Shown here piece after piece: positions 21,879-30,136 of a stretch of 31,524 bases of DNA. Numbering within the stretch: position 1 is the first letter of the stretch; each line of letters begins with the position of its first letter. Both the position numbers and the translations under genes were made by a program. This DNA is from Ruminococcus sp. UBA7014 (GTDB lineage Bacteria; Bacillota; Clostridia; Oscillospirales; Ruminococcaceae): NCBI GenBank assembly GCA_002449575.1, contig DJXC01000112.1, positions 1-31,524 of the forward strand, read 5' to 3'. The notes beneath the pieces were generated by a model, which was given only the letters and a program-made list of their open reading frames with translations, made no database searches and was not told the DNA's origin.

Positions 21879-23601
21879 AATCTGTAATGGGTTCTGTCAG
21901 GATTGTAGCATATTTCTGAATTTCAAACTGCGGATACTGGTCAAGCAGGTCATTGCGGATATAAATATTCATATGTCCTTTCAGACGGTCAAACTTCCAA
22001 ATATTTCCAGATTCTATTGTTTCTATCCAATAATAAGTAACACCTTCCAGCATTTCTTCCGGATATACTTCTTCCAGAGGGACTAATCCGAAAATAAAAT
22101 CAGGCAGACCTTTTTCTCTCCATAAAGCAAAAAGTTCTTTTGTTTCCTGTTCTGTTAAATCTTTCCATGTCATATACAGTTTATCCGGACTATCTGCATT
22201 AAAATTTATAAAAATATTATTATCAAAATAAGGAAGTACAGAAGCGGGCAGTCCTTGCACATTCGGACGGTTCTTAACAATCTCCAATTTCTTTTTAAGC
22301 GGAAGTGTTTCATCAAAGACAATATTTGTCACATCTAAATCTTCATCAGTGTCAGCAGTTGTAAACGGCCATTCTGACATAAAGGAACAATTTTCCAGAT
22401 GATTTTCCTGAATAAAATCCACAAAGCCTTTTGTTCCGAATGCATATCTGATATCATTATAAGAGCTGACTATCGTATATGCTACCGGCATAATCAACAT
22501 GATACAGGCTGCAATTTTTATAAAATTTTTGATAAGGTCTGAATTTATTTTCTGTGCTATTTGTTTAAAAATTTCCGGAATGGTACACTTGTCCTGTAGC
22601 AGTATCCAGAAGAAGAATATAAAAAGCAAGAGGCAGATGCCGATATGATGCACTGAAAACTGAACCAGACTTGCAAATAACGTATATATCAGATAGGGAA
22701 TCAAAAACATCAGCAGCTTATGATTTTTTTTTGCAATCATCACAACTCCTGTCAGTATCACAGTTCCGCCGATGCATTCCAAAAGCTGTGAAAATTCAAT
22801 ATCCATGGCATCATCTACACTGATAGCCGCACCAAATGTAGCATCTATGGGAAGCATCAAAATAAATCTGAGACGATATAATTTCTGTGGTAATGTCAGC
22901 AGATTTCCGGCATAATAACAATCTTCTGCCGGCAGTGAACTGAACAAAATAAACAATGCTGCAATCAAAATTCCGAGCAGACAGTAAGGGCGTTTTTCTT
23001 TCAGAATATCAATCCAGTTCTGATTATGATAATATTCCTGTATAATTTCAATCACCCATACAATGCAAAATCCTCCTGCGAGTATGACACCAAATGCAGA
23101 TGTAAAGCATAAAAAAGTCAGGCACAGAATATACTGCACCGGCTTTTTGTTCCGTTCACGATAAGAAATAGCAGAAAGCATAATTGCTACCATCATCATA
23201 CTATAAGGACGGCTCAGAATTCCATACATATAAAACGGAAAAAATGTAAATGGAATATAGCATCTGACAAACTTTGGAAACGGGGAACGGAACAATAGAA
23301 GCCACATTGCCCACATGCAGAAAATAAAATTCGGTACAAACAAAGAAAGTTCATAGGGAAAATTCAGTTTGGCAGGAAGCATCAGCAGCAGATGCCACAA
23401 TGGTGGATGTCCCTCATAATGTGGTATTGTGAACAGAATTTCTTTTAGTGAGGCACAACGGGCAATCTGCCAAGCCTGTGCTTCGTCAAACCACGGCTCA
23501 TGAAAATATTCTATTATGCAGAGAAGAATACCATATGCAGCGAGTACAATTTTTTCTGCTTTTCCGACTTCTTTTGATAATAAACTTTTTTTTAAATTCA
23601 T
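21877..23601 (-). CDS. Polytopic GT-C-type glycosyltransferase-like membrane protein
   Basis: The 574-residue protein has about ten hydrophobic helices and a soluble C-terminal domain (about 400-574). Near the N-terminus is EPWFDEAQAWQIAR with DE at 39-40, then PHYEGHPPLWHLLLM. This pattern is shared by polyprenyl-phosphate-dependent GT-C enzymes of the ArnT/PMT type, whose Asp/Glu coordinates the sugar-phosphate donor. It probably glycosylates a surface polymer or protein outside the membrane. It lies beside the major pilin gene in the same orientation but beyond a terminator, so pilin glycosylation is possible but unproven. Confidence 0.72.
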   Translation of the reverse strand: MNLKKSLLSKEVGKAEKIVLAAYGILLCIIEYFHEPWFDEAQAWQIARCASLKEILFTIPHYEGHPPLWHLLLMLPAKLNFPYELSLFVPNFIFCMWAMWLLLFRSPFPKFVRCYIPFTFFPFYMYGILSRPYSMMMVAIMLSAISYRERNKKPVQYILCLTFLCFTSAFGVILAGGFCIVWVIEIIQEYYHNQNWIDILKEKRPYCLLGILIAALFILFSSLPAEDCYYAGNLLTLPQKLYRLRFILMLPIDATFGAAISVDDAMDIEFSQLLECIGGTVILTGVVMIAKKNHKLLMFLIPYLIYTLFASLVQFSVHHIGICLLLFIFFFWILLQDKCTIPEIFKQIAQKINSDLIKNFIKIAACIMLIMPVAYTIVSSYNDIRYAFGTKGFVDFIQENHLENCSFMSEWPFTTADTDEDLDVTNIVFDETLPLKKKLEIVKNRPNVQGLPASVLPYFDNNIFINFNADSPDKLYMTWKDLTEQETKELFALWREKGLPDFIFGLVPLEEVYPEEMLEGVTYYWIETIESGNIWKFDRLKGHMNIYIRNDLLDQYPQFEIQKYATILTEPITD

Positions 23602-23612
23602 GACTCACCTCA

Positions 23613-23651
23613 TAAAAAATGCTCCCCGCACCCGTCAGGGCTGGGGAGCAT
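23613..23651 (-). terminator. Intrinsic terminator of the first pilin gene
   Basis: On the minus strand ATGCTCCCC and GGGGAGCAT form a 9-bp stem (plus-strand positions 23619-23627 and 23643-23651) around an inner CCC/GGG pairing. TTTTTTATG follows. It separates the pilin from the glycosyltransferase gene. Confidence 0.88.
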
Positions 23652-23689
23652 AGATTTGCAAATTGTTACAGTTTCAAGCTGTGCCAGAA

Positions 23690-24178
23690 TTACTTCTTAG
23701 CCATTGTAACTGTGAATGTGCTGTAGTTGTCAACAGTAGAACCTGTCGGATAACCACCAGCGTATGTGCCGTCAGTCATGTAAGCTGCTACGCAAGCCAT
23801 GTCAGCAACGATGTACTGAGAAGTATATCTCAGGTTAGTGCCGTTCTTTTCATCAACGCCGTTGAAATAGTTCTTAACCTTAGCATCTAAAGTACCAGCA
23901 GCAGCACTTGTTGCATAAGTGTGAACCCATTCATTACCTGCTGTGTAAGCAGCACCTGTGATGTCCTTCATAGACTTGCCTTCGGAGTCAAGTTCTACCA
24001 GAGAAGTAGCAACTGCATCGAACAGGGACTTAGCATTGGAGTTAGCACCAGAAACCTTGGATTTCTTTACATAACCCAGCATGGACGGTACGAGGATTGC
24101 AGCGAGTACACCGATGATAGCGATAACTACGATAAGTTCTACCAGTGTAAAGCCCTTAACATTCTTTCTTGTTTTCAT
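23690..24178 (-). CDS. Type IV pilin (probable major pilin)
   Basis: The 162-residue prepilin has a short basic leader MKTRKNVKG, cleaved before Phe, followed by FTLVELIVVIAIIGVLAA: conserved Glu5 and the hydrophobic assembly helix. The linker VPSMLGYVKKSKVSGANSNAK matches the two pilins downstream. The globular part is Gly/Ala/Thr-rich and ends FTVTMAKK. It has a perfect consensus promoter, AAGGAGG eight bases before the ATG, and a strong terminator, all in keeping with high expression. Transcribed opposite to the other two pilins. 'Major' is inferred from these signals. Confidence 0.9.
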   Translation of the reverse strand: MKTRKNVKGFTLVELIVVIAIIGVLAAILVPSMLGYVKKSKVSGANSNAKSLFDAVATSLVELDSEGKSMKDITGAAYTAGNEWVHTYATSAAAGTLDAKVKNYFNGVDEKNGTNLRYTSQYIVADMACVAAYMTDGTYAGGYPTGSTVDNYSTFTVTMAKK

Positions 24179-24293
24179 AGTGAAAACCTCCTTATAATAA
24201 TAAAATAATATTTGTTTTGCAGCAGCGTTCTTGCTGTCTGCCTTTCTGGAAACCACAGTGTTTTTTTATTTTCGCTCCCTGTGTTTTCCTTAC
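24179..24293 (-). promoter_or_regulatory. Long 5' leader of the first pilin gene
   Basis: About 115 bases separate the predicted start of transcription from the ATG. The leader can fold: GGAAA-a-CACAG pairs with CTGTG-g-TTTCC, and CAGCA pairs with TGCTG further on. The ribosome binding site (AAGGAGG) is outside these stems. It may stabilise the mRNA or act in regulation; neither can be decided here. Confidence 0.45.
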
Positions 24294-24299
24294 AATGCT

Positions 24300-24328
24300 A
24301 TTATAGCATATGTCTAAACTTTTGTCAA
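24300..24328 (-). promoter_or_regulatory. Perfect consensus promoter of the first pilin gene
   Basis: On the minus strand TTGACA (24323-24328), exactly 17 bases, TATAAT (24300-24305). All 12 hexamer positions match the sigma-70/sigma-A consensus. Confidence 0.92.
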
Positions 24329-24816
24329 TACTTTTCCAGAAAAAAAACAAATTATGAACGAACTTTTACGAAAACGAAATCTAAAACGTTTAAGTTCACA
24401 CCTTTTTCGTCAAAATGTACAATTGCAATCACATCCAGTATACTGTCAAAAAACGGCTTAACACAGCCAAAGTAATTATTATTTTCCTCTTTTTGAATAA
24501 TATTTCCGGAAATTATTCCCTTTTGTAAACAACGGAAAACAGGGATTTCTGCTTGTTTCATTTCGTAATTATCTGTTCACAAATTACATATAGTATTTTC
24601 TATTTATCTATATTTTAAAAATATTTTCTTCATTTTTCAGACATATTTCATTTGGTATTCATCTCTTATTATCCGGTCAGAGCTGTACTCTTTATGGAAA
24701 ATATACAAGTATGTTTTATTCATTTTGATTTATACAGTCGGTAAAACCTCGATTTAAAATTATACAAAACTCACAAAAAAACCGAAAATATTAAAAAAGT
24801 TTCAGCCTAAGAAATA
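24329..24816. other. AT-rich divergent intergenic region between pilin genes
   Basis: Nearly 490 bases without a confident gene. On the minus strand 24352-24561 could encode a 69-residue peptide (MKQAEIPVFRCL... ending VFVKVRS) with plausible codon use, but the ATG has no ribosome binding site and no family is recognised. The rest is AT-rich with no strong repeat. Confidence 0.4.
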
Positions 24817-24845
24817 TTGACAAACCCCTTTTTTCATGTTATAAT
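24817..24845 (+). promoter_or_regulatory. Perfect consensus promoter of the second pilin gene
   Basis: TTGACA (24817-24822), a 17-base spacer, TATAAT (24840-24845). The leader is about 75 bases and ends with AAAGAAAGAAGG before the ATG. Confidence 0.92.
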
Positions 24846-24925
24846 ATAGTAAATTCAGAATATGAATGAACTATGAACACATCTTTAACAAGCACTTATA
24901 TTACTGAAAGAAAGAAGGTCTTCTT

Positions 24926-25432
24926 ATGAACAAAAAATTAAACGGTTTTACTTTAGTAGAATTAATTGTTGTCATTGCCATTATCGGCGTACTGGCTGCA
25001 ATTCTGATTCCCAGCATGTTAGGCTATATTAACAAGTCAAAAGTAAGTTCTGTGAATTTCAATGCCAAAACATTGTCTAATGCTGCTTCCGTAGCAGTCA
25101 TAGAACTGACAGAAGAAGGTCTTTCGCTTCCTGTTGACAAAACAGCAATCACTGTATGGGACGGCACTGCTGCTCCTGTTCCGACATCTGAATCCGAAAA
25201 AATTCTGGTTGAAAAAATCCGTAAAAATTTTAAAGATGTTGAAAATCTGGATGGTGCTTACTGCCGGATTTCCAGTGATGGTACAGTATCCGCCGCAGTA
25301 GAAAATAATTCTTTCTATGGCACATATCCCAATATCACCCAGACCGACCAGACAGCAGACGGCTATGCTAAAAATCTGAAATTCGGAAAAACTGACCGCC
25401 TTCTGGACTGGGCAGAAAACGGCGAATTTTAA
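24926..25432 (+). CDS. Type IV pilin-like protein 2
   Basis: The 168-residue prepilin has the leader MNKKLNG, then FTLVELIVVIAIIGVLAA with Glu5, and the shared PSMLGYINKSKVSSVNFNAK. The C-terminal domain is unlike the other two pilins except for a (Y/F)YG(T/A)YP motif shared with pilin 3 (FYGTYP here, YYGAYP there). It has its own promoter and terminator. It may be a minor pilin or an alternative fibre subunit. Confidence 0.9.
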   Translation: MNKKLNGFTLVELIVVIAIIGVLAAILIPSMLGYINKSKVSSVNFNAKTLSNAASVAVIELTEEGLSLPVDKTAITVWDGTAAPVPTSESEKILVEKIRKNFKDVENLDGAYCRISSDGTVSAAVENNSFYGTYPNITQTDQTADGYAKNLKFGKTDRLLDWAENGEF

Positions 25433-25450
25433 CCTTGAAAAAAACTGTTA

Positions 25451-25487
25451 CCCTCCGGATTAATTCCGGAGGGAAAATTTATTTTTT
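25451..25487 (+). terminator. Terminator of pilin 2
   Basis: CCCTCCGGA (25451-25459) and TCCGGAGGG (25465-25473) form a 9-bp stem with a 5-base loop. The T-rich part (TTTATTTTTT) begins four bases after the stem. The next promoter lies ten bases beyond. Confidence 0.75.
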
Positions 25488-25497
25488 CTCATAACTG

Positions 25498-25526
25498 TTG
25501 ACAAAAATGCACAACTATGCTATAAT
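25498..25526 (+). promoter_or_regulatory. Perfect consensus promoter of the third pilin gene
   Basis: TTGACA (25498-25503), 17 bases, TATAAT (25521-25526). This is the third exact-consensus promoter in front of a pilin gene in the locus. Confidence 0.92.
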
Positions 25527-25587
25527 ATTTATAACATATGAAATTAGTATGAAGGTTTTTTGAATTTTTTAGAAAGAAGGGATTTCT

Positions 25588-26001
25588 ATGAAAAAAAGAT
25601 TACATGGTTTCACACTGGTAGAGCTGATTGTTGTCATTGCCATTATCGGCATACTGGCTGCAATCCTTGTGCCAAGTATGGTGGGATATGTAAAGAAAGC
25701 AAAAATTACTTCTTTAAATTCTACTGCCAAATCTCTGAATAATGCTGTTGCTACAGCTATCACTACACTGGACACAACAGGAGTCGCTATCAATGATACT
25801 GACACAGATTATCAGCCCACCGGCGATTTAAATCACGAAATCAAACAGTATTTCAAAGATATTGAAACACTGGAACAAGCACATTATAAAATTAAAAATT
25901 GTCAGTGTGTCGGCACATGGGTGAAAAAAGGCGGCTATTATGGTGCATATCCTTCTCCGACCAGCATTGACAACGCTCAAACTGAACCAGTACTTCCCTG
26001 A
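25588..26001 (+). CDS. Type IV pilin-like protein 3
   Basis: The 137-residue prepilin has the leader MKKRLHG, then FTLVELIVVIAIIGILAA with Glu5 and VPSMVGYVKKAKITSLNSTAK. The short globular part contains a CQC pair and YYGAYPSP. The ATG follows AGAAAGAAGGG. An earlier in-frame start is not needed. It is the shortest of the three and may be a minor or tip pilin. Confidence 0.9.
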   Translation: MKKRLHGFTLVELIVVIAIIGILAAILVPSMVGYVKKAKITSLNSTAKSLNNAVATAITTLDTTGVAINDTDTDYQPTGDLNHEIKQYFKDIETLEQAHYKIKNCQCVGTWVKKGGYYGAYPSPTSIDNAQTEPVLP

Positions 26002-26012
26002 TGAATGAATAA

Positions 26013-26043
26013 AAATCTTCCGGTAAAATCCGGAAGATTTTTT
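26013..26043. terminator. Bidirectional terminator between pilin 3 and tsaD
   Basis: An 11-bp perfect stem (AAATCTTCCGG at 26013-26023, CCGGAAGATTT at 26030-26040) with a 6-base loop. T-runs follow on both strands (TTTTTT on plus; GATTTTTATTC on minus). It serves the pilin gene and the end of the convergent pilB-tsaD strand. Confidence 0.9.
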
Positions 26044-26052
26044 ATGTTTCTT

Positions 26053-27075
26053 TCATGTTTCTTTCATTTCTCCGATTGCTGTTCCGGAAGCATAAGCATT
26101 CAAAGATTCATCCGCAGTGATGCCGTCCAGAAAGTTATATGACCCCTGACAGGCTATCATAGCTGCATTGTCACCGCATAATGACAGCGGCGGCATATAG
26201 AGCTGATATCCATGTTTCCGGCACATTTTTTCCATTGCGGCACGAAGTCCGGAATTTGCCGAAACACCGCCTGCCATTGCAATGGTTGTATACCCTGTTT
26301 TCTGAGCAGCAAGTTCTGTTTTTTCAGTCAGGATTTCGGAAACTGTTCTTTGCAGACTTGCCGCCATAGATGGTGCATCAATGGCTTCACCGATTTGTTC
26401 AGCATGATGTACCATATTAATGACAGCCGTTTTCAGTCCGGAGAAACTGCAATCGAGTTCACTTCCGGCGACTCTGGGACGAGGAAGTGCATATTTTTTA
26501 GCATCTCCGGTCTGTGCTGCCTTATCAATCTGCACACCTCCCGGATAGGGATACCCTAACACACGGGCGCACTTATCGAAACATTCTCCGGCGGCATCAT
26601 CACGGGTTGTGCCGAGAATCCGAAATTCTGTATATTTCATAACTTCCACGAGCATAGTATGTCCGCCGCTGACGACCAGACACAGATAAGGCGGTTTCAG
26701 TTCCGGATGTGCCAGATAATTTGCGGCAATATGTCCGGTAATATGATGTACAGGAATGAGCGGCTTCCCTGCGGCAAATGCCAGACCTTTGGCAAAATTC
26801 ACACCGACAAGCAGTGCGCCGATTAATCCGGGCGTATATGTCACAGCAATGCCGTCCAAATCTTCAACAGTAACATTTGCTTCATCAAGAGCCTGCTGCA
26901 CTGTAGAAAGAATATTTTCGCAGTGTCTCCGGGAAGCAAGTTCCGGCACAACACCGCCATACTTCTGATGTTCCAGAGCCTGTGAGGCAATCACAGAAGA
27001 CTGCAATTCTGTACAGTCTTTCACCACACTTGCAGCAGTTTCATCACAGGAACTTTCAATACCTAAAATCAACAT
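26053..27075 (-). CDS. tsaD: tRNA N6-adenosine threonylcarbamoyltransferase TsaD
   Basis: TsaD joins threonylcarbamoyl-AMP to A37 of ANN-decoding tRNAs, with TsaB and TsaE. The 340-residue product has the start LILGIESSCDETA, the metal-binding His111 and His115 (VHHITGH), VSGGHT, DDAAGECFDK and AMAGGVSANSGLR. The ATG at 27075 is preferred to a GTG at 27084 that overlaps the rimI stop. It is the last gene of the pilB-pilT-polA-rimI-tsaD strand. Confidence 0.95.
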   Translation of the reverse strand: MLILGIESSCDETAASVVKDCTELQSSVIASQALEHQKYGGVVPELASRRHCENILSTVQQALDEANVTVEDLDGIAVTYTPGLIGALLVGVNFAKGLAFAAGKPLIPVHHITGHIAANYLAHPELKPPYLCLVVSGGHTMLVEVMKYTEFRILGTTRDDAAGECFDKCARVLGYPYPGGVQIDKAAQTGDAKKYALPRPRVAGSELDCSFSGLKTAVINMVHHAEQIGEAIDAPSMAASLQRTVSEILTEKTELAAQKTGYTTIAMAGGVSANSGLRAAMEKMCRKHGYQLYMPPLSLCGDNAAMIACQGSYNFLDGITADESLNAYASGTAIGEMKET

Positions 27076-27080
27076 GAAAT

Positions 27081-27536
27081 TCACTCACTTTCCCATTTCA
27101 TTAACACAGCATTTTCTTCCGGATTCTGATAAAATCGCTTTCTGATGCCAATTTCCTGAAACTGATATTTCTGATAAAATTTTCTGGCAGGAAGATTTGA
27201 TTCTCTTACTTCCAGAAACAGTTCTGCCCTGCCAATCCGGGAAAGCAGATTTTTCAGGAGCATTCCGGCAACGCCCTGTTTTCTGCATTCCGGCGCAACA
27301 GCAATATTTGTCAGTTCGGCAGTATCCAGAATACAGGAAGCTGTCAGAAAACCCATCACATTTCCGGAGTCATCCAGAGCCGCCAGCACAAAACCTGACG
27401 GCTTTTCTGCTTCGGAGCGAAAACTTTCAAAACTCCATGCTTCACCGGGAATACAGATTTTTTCCAGTTCTGTACAGGCTTGCAGCAGATTTGTATCTTC
27501 CGGAGACAATTTGCGGATATCAGCCTTTTGCATCAT
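27081..27536 (-). CDS. rimI: GNAT acetyltransferase RimI
   Basis: RimI acetylates the N-terminus of ribosomal protein S18 in well-studied bacteria and is commonly adjacent to tsaD. The 151-residue protein has the GNAT core: AELTNIAVAPECRKQGVAGMLL (acetyl-CoA binding, about 80-102) and ELFLEVRESNLPARKFYQKYQF. The ATG at 27536 overlaps the polA 3' end by 17 bases and follows GGGGAG by about nine bases. No other tsa gene is in the window. Confidence 0.9.
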   Translation of the reverse strand: MMQKADIRKLSPEDTNLLQACTELEKICIPGEAWSFESFRSEAEKPSGFVLAALDDSGNVMGFLTASCILDTAELTNIAVAPECRKQGVAGMLLKNLLSRIGRAELFLEVRESNLPARKFYQKYQFQEIGIRKRFYQNPEENAVLMKWESE

Positions 27537-30075
27537 ACCAGTTTTCTCCCCTGTTGACATCTGCATTCAGCGGCACGGCGAGTTCAGCAGCATTCATCAT
27601 TTCTTCGTGGAGTACCTGAGCGGCTTTATCAGCATCCTGAACGGGTACTTCTACAATTAATTCATCATGCACCTGCAATAATAATTTTGCTGACGGCACT
27701 TCCTGTTCAAGCCGATTATGCACCCGAATCATGGCAAGCTTGATAATATCAGCAGCAGTTCCCTGTACAGGAGTATTCATGGCAATTCGTTTTCCGGCTG
27801 CCTGAATCTGTTTATTTTTGGACTGCAATTCCGGAACATATCTCCGGCGGTGATACATTGTGCAGACATAACCGGATTTTTTCGCATCTTCAACAATTTT
27901 ATCCAGAAAGCCGGAAACATTCGGGAATGAACCGAGATACTCTTCAATATATTTCTGTGCTTCCTGTTTGGTAACATGAATATCTTTCGAGAGAGAAAAT
28001 GCACCCATACCATACAGAATGCCAAAATTAATTGCTTTTGCTGCACTTCTCATTTCAGAAGTCACTTCTGTTTCCGGAATTTTCATAATTTTAGCAGCAG
28101 TTGCCGTATGAATATCCGCACCAGATAAAAATGCTTCCTGCATTGCTTTATCCTGACTTAAATGTGCCATTAATCTCAATTCAATCTGGCTGTAGTCGGC
28201 ATCCAGCAGAAGCTTTCCTTCTTCTGCCCTGAAAAATTTTCGCATTTGTCTGCCGAGTTCCGTTCTGACGGGGATATTCTGGAGATTGGGTTCTGTTGAA
28301 GAAATTCTTCCTGTCCGGGTTTCAGTCTGTTTATAATTCGTGTGAATTCTGCCGTCTTCGGCAACGGTTTTCAGAAGACCGTCCACATAGGTGGACTGTA
28401 ATTTTGTATACTGCCGATATTCCAGAATCAGATTAATTATCTCATGTTTGTCCCGGAGTTCTTCCAGTACTTCTGCATTTGTAGAATACCCCGTTTTTGT
28501 TTTCTTCTTGCAAGGCAAATCCAGTTTTTCAAACAGAATCACACCGAGCTGTTTTGGAGAAGCAATATTAAACGTTTCGCCTGCGAGTTCATAAATCTGT
28601 TTCTGGAGTTCAGAAATTTTCTTTGTGAGCATTCTGCCGAACTCCTGAATTCCCTGAATATCTACAAGTACTCCTGTATGCTCCATAGAAGCCAGCACTT
28701 TTGTCAGAGGCAGTTCAATTTCCTGAAACAAAGAAAGCATATCTTCTTTTTCGAGCTGATGCAGAGCCTTTCCGGAGAGTTTCTGCAATGCCTGTAAAGC
28801 GGCATTTTCATGTAATTCTTCGGAATAATACGGTACATGCATCTGCGCACACAATGCCTGAACGCTGTAATCTGCTGCGGAAGGATTCAGCAGATATCCG
28901 GCAACAGCAGCATCAAATACAAGATGATTCAGCTTTCTGCCGTGACTGAATGCATAATGATAATGTGCTTTTGCATCATCTGTGATTTTCGGCAAATCCG
29001 ATTCCAGAAAATCCAGAATCTGACTTTCCTCTTCCGTGACAAAAATCTGATTCTCCATGCAGAGAGAAAGCATTTTATCAGAACCGAAATTCTGTCCTTC
29101 TGTCAGCTGATAGGCGACTGGCTTTCCTGCATTCTGAATGACGGCATATTCCACAGTTTTCAGTTCCGGAGCAGCTTCCGGAAGTTCCTGTTCTGTATTG
29201 TCTTCGATTCCGGCAAGCGGTTCTAAATGCAGACGTTCCAAAAGCTTATACATTTCCAGTTCTGTCAGCAGTTTTCTGAGATTTTCAGAATTCTGTTTTT
29301 GTGGGATATAATCCTGAAGATTCAGCGAAACAGGTGCATTTTTCACAATCGTTGCCAGAAAGCGGCTGTTTTCTGCATCTTTTCTGCCTTCCAGCAGTAA
29401 GTTCTTAATTCTGGGAGTTGCCTGCACTTCGTCCATATGCTGATATAATTCATCAATGCTGTGCCATGCCTGAATTAAAGATTTTGCTGTTTTTTCGCCG
29501 ATACCCTTTACACCGGAAATATGGTCGGAAGTATCTCCCATCAAGGCTTTTAAATCAATCAGATAAACCGGGTCAAAACCGTATTCCGATTTGAATACTT
29601 CCGGAGTATAAACAACAGTTTCCCGGTTTGTCGCAAGATGCACTGTGACTTTATCAGTAATTAATTGCAAACTGTCCCTGTCTCCAGTCAGAATCACGCA
29701 TTCTTCGCCGGATTTGTCACAGGCATCTGCAAGTGTTCCGAGAATATCATCTGCTTCAAATCCCTCTGCACTGAGACAGCTAATCCCCATATATTGCAGA
29801 AGTTTTTTCAGATAGGGCATCTGCATCGCCAGTTCATCCGGCATTCCCTTCCGGTTGGATTTATATTCAGCATCTGCCTGATGACGGAATGTGGGAGTTT
29901 TCAGGTCAAATGCAACAGCTGTTCCATCCGGCTGCAATTCATTCACAGCTTTCAGGTAGATATTCATAAATCCGAACAGCGCATTTGTGAAAATGCCATT
30001 CCGGTTGGAAAGCGGACGAATGCCATAATATGCCCGGTTGATAATGCTGTTTCCGTCAATCACCAATAATCTCAT
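27520..30075 (-). CDS. polA: DNA polymerase I
   Basis: Fills gaps and removes RNA primers in replication and repair. The 851-residue protein has an N-terminal 5'-3' exonuclease (LLVIDGNSIINRAYYG; FEADDILGTLA; LTGDRDSLQL; GVKGIGEKTA) and a C-terminal polymerase with motif A DYSQIELRLMAHLS, motif B RSAAKAINFGILYG and motif C QVHDELIVEV. The middle 3'-5' exonuclease region lacks the expected DxE carboxylates near its start, so proofreading is probably absent, as in Bacillus and Thermus relatives. The ATG at 30075 follows GAGGAGGA. Confidence 0.96.
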   Translation of the reverse strand: MRLLVIDGNSIINRAYYGIRPLSNRNGIFTNALFGFMNIYLKAVNELQPDGTAVAFDLKTPTFRHQADAEYKSNRKGMPDELAMQMPYLKKLLQYMGISCLSAEGFEADDILGTLADACDKSGEECVILTGDRDSLQLITDKVTVHLATNRETVVYTPEVFKSEYGFDPVYLIDLKALMGDTSDHISGVKGIGEKTAKSLIQAWHSIDELYQHMDEVQATPRIKNLLLEGRKDAENSRFLATIVKNAPVSLNLQDYIPQKQNSENLRKLLTELEMYKLLERLHLEPLAGIEDNTEQELPEAAPELKTVEYAVIQNAGKPVAYQLTEGQNFGSDKMLSLCMENQIFVTEEESQILDFLESDLPKITDDAKAHYHYAFSHGRKLNHLVFDAAVAGYLLNPSAADYSVQALCAQMHVPYYSEELHENAALQALQKLSGKALHQLEKEDMLSLFQEIELPLTKVLASMEHTGVLVDIQGIQEFGRMLTKKISELQKQIYELAGETFNIASPKQLGVILFEKLDLPCKKKTKTGYSTNAEVLEELRDKHEIINLILEYRQYTKLQSTYVDGLLKTVAEDGRIHTNYKQTETRTGRISSTEPNLQNIPVRTELGRQMRKFFRAEEGKLLLDADYSQIELRLMAHLSQDKAMQEAFLSGADIHTATAAKIMKIPETEVTSEMRSAAKAINFGILYGMGAFSLSKDIHVTKQEAQKYIEEYLGSFPNVSGFLDKIVEDAKKSGYVCTMYHRRRYVPELQSKNKQIQAAGKRIAMNTPVQGTAADIIKLAMIRVHNRLEQEVPSAKLLLQVHDELIVEVPVQDADKAAQVLHEEMMNAAELAVPLNADVNRGENWYDAKG

Positions 30076-30096
30076 AAAAATTTCCTCCTCATCATG

Positions 30097-30126
30097 AAAC
30101 AAAGTCCTCCCCGCTGGGAGGACTTT
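30097..30126 (-). terminator. Hairpin between pilT and polA
   Basis: An 11-bp perfect stem (AAAGTCCTCCC at 30101-30111, GGGAGGACTTT at 30116-30126) with a 4-base loop. On the minus strand it is followed by GTTTC only, so it is a partial terminator at best and polA may get some read-through from pilT. Confidence 0.6.
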
Positions 30127-30136
30127 GCAGAAACTG

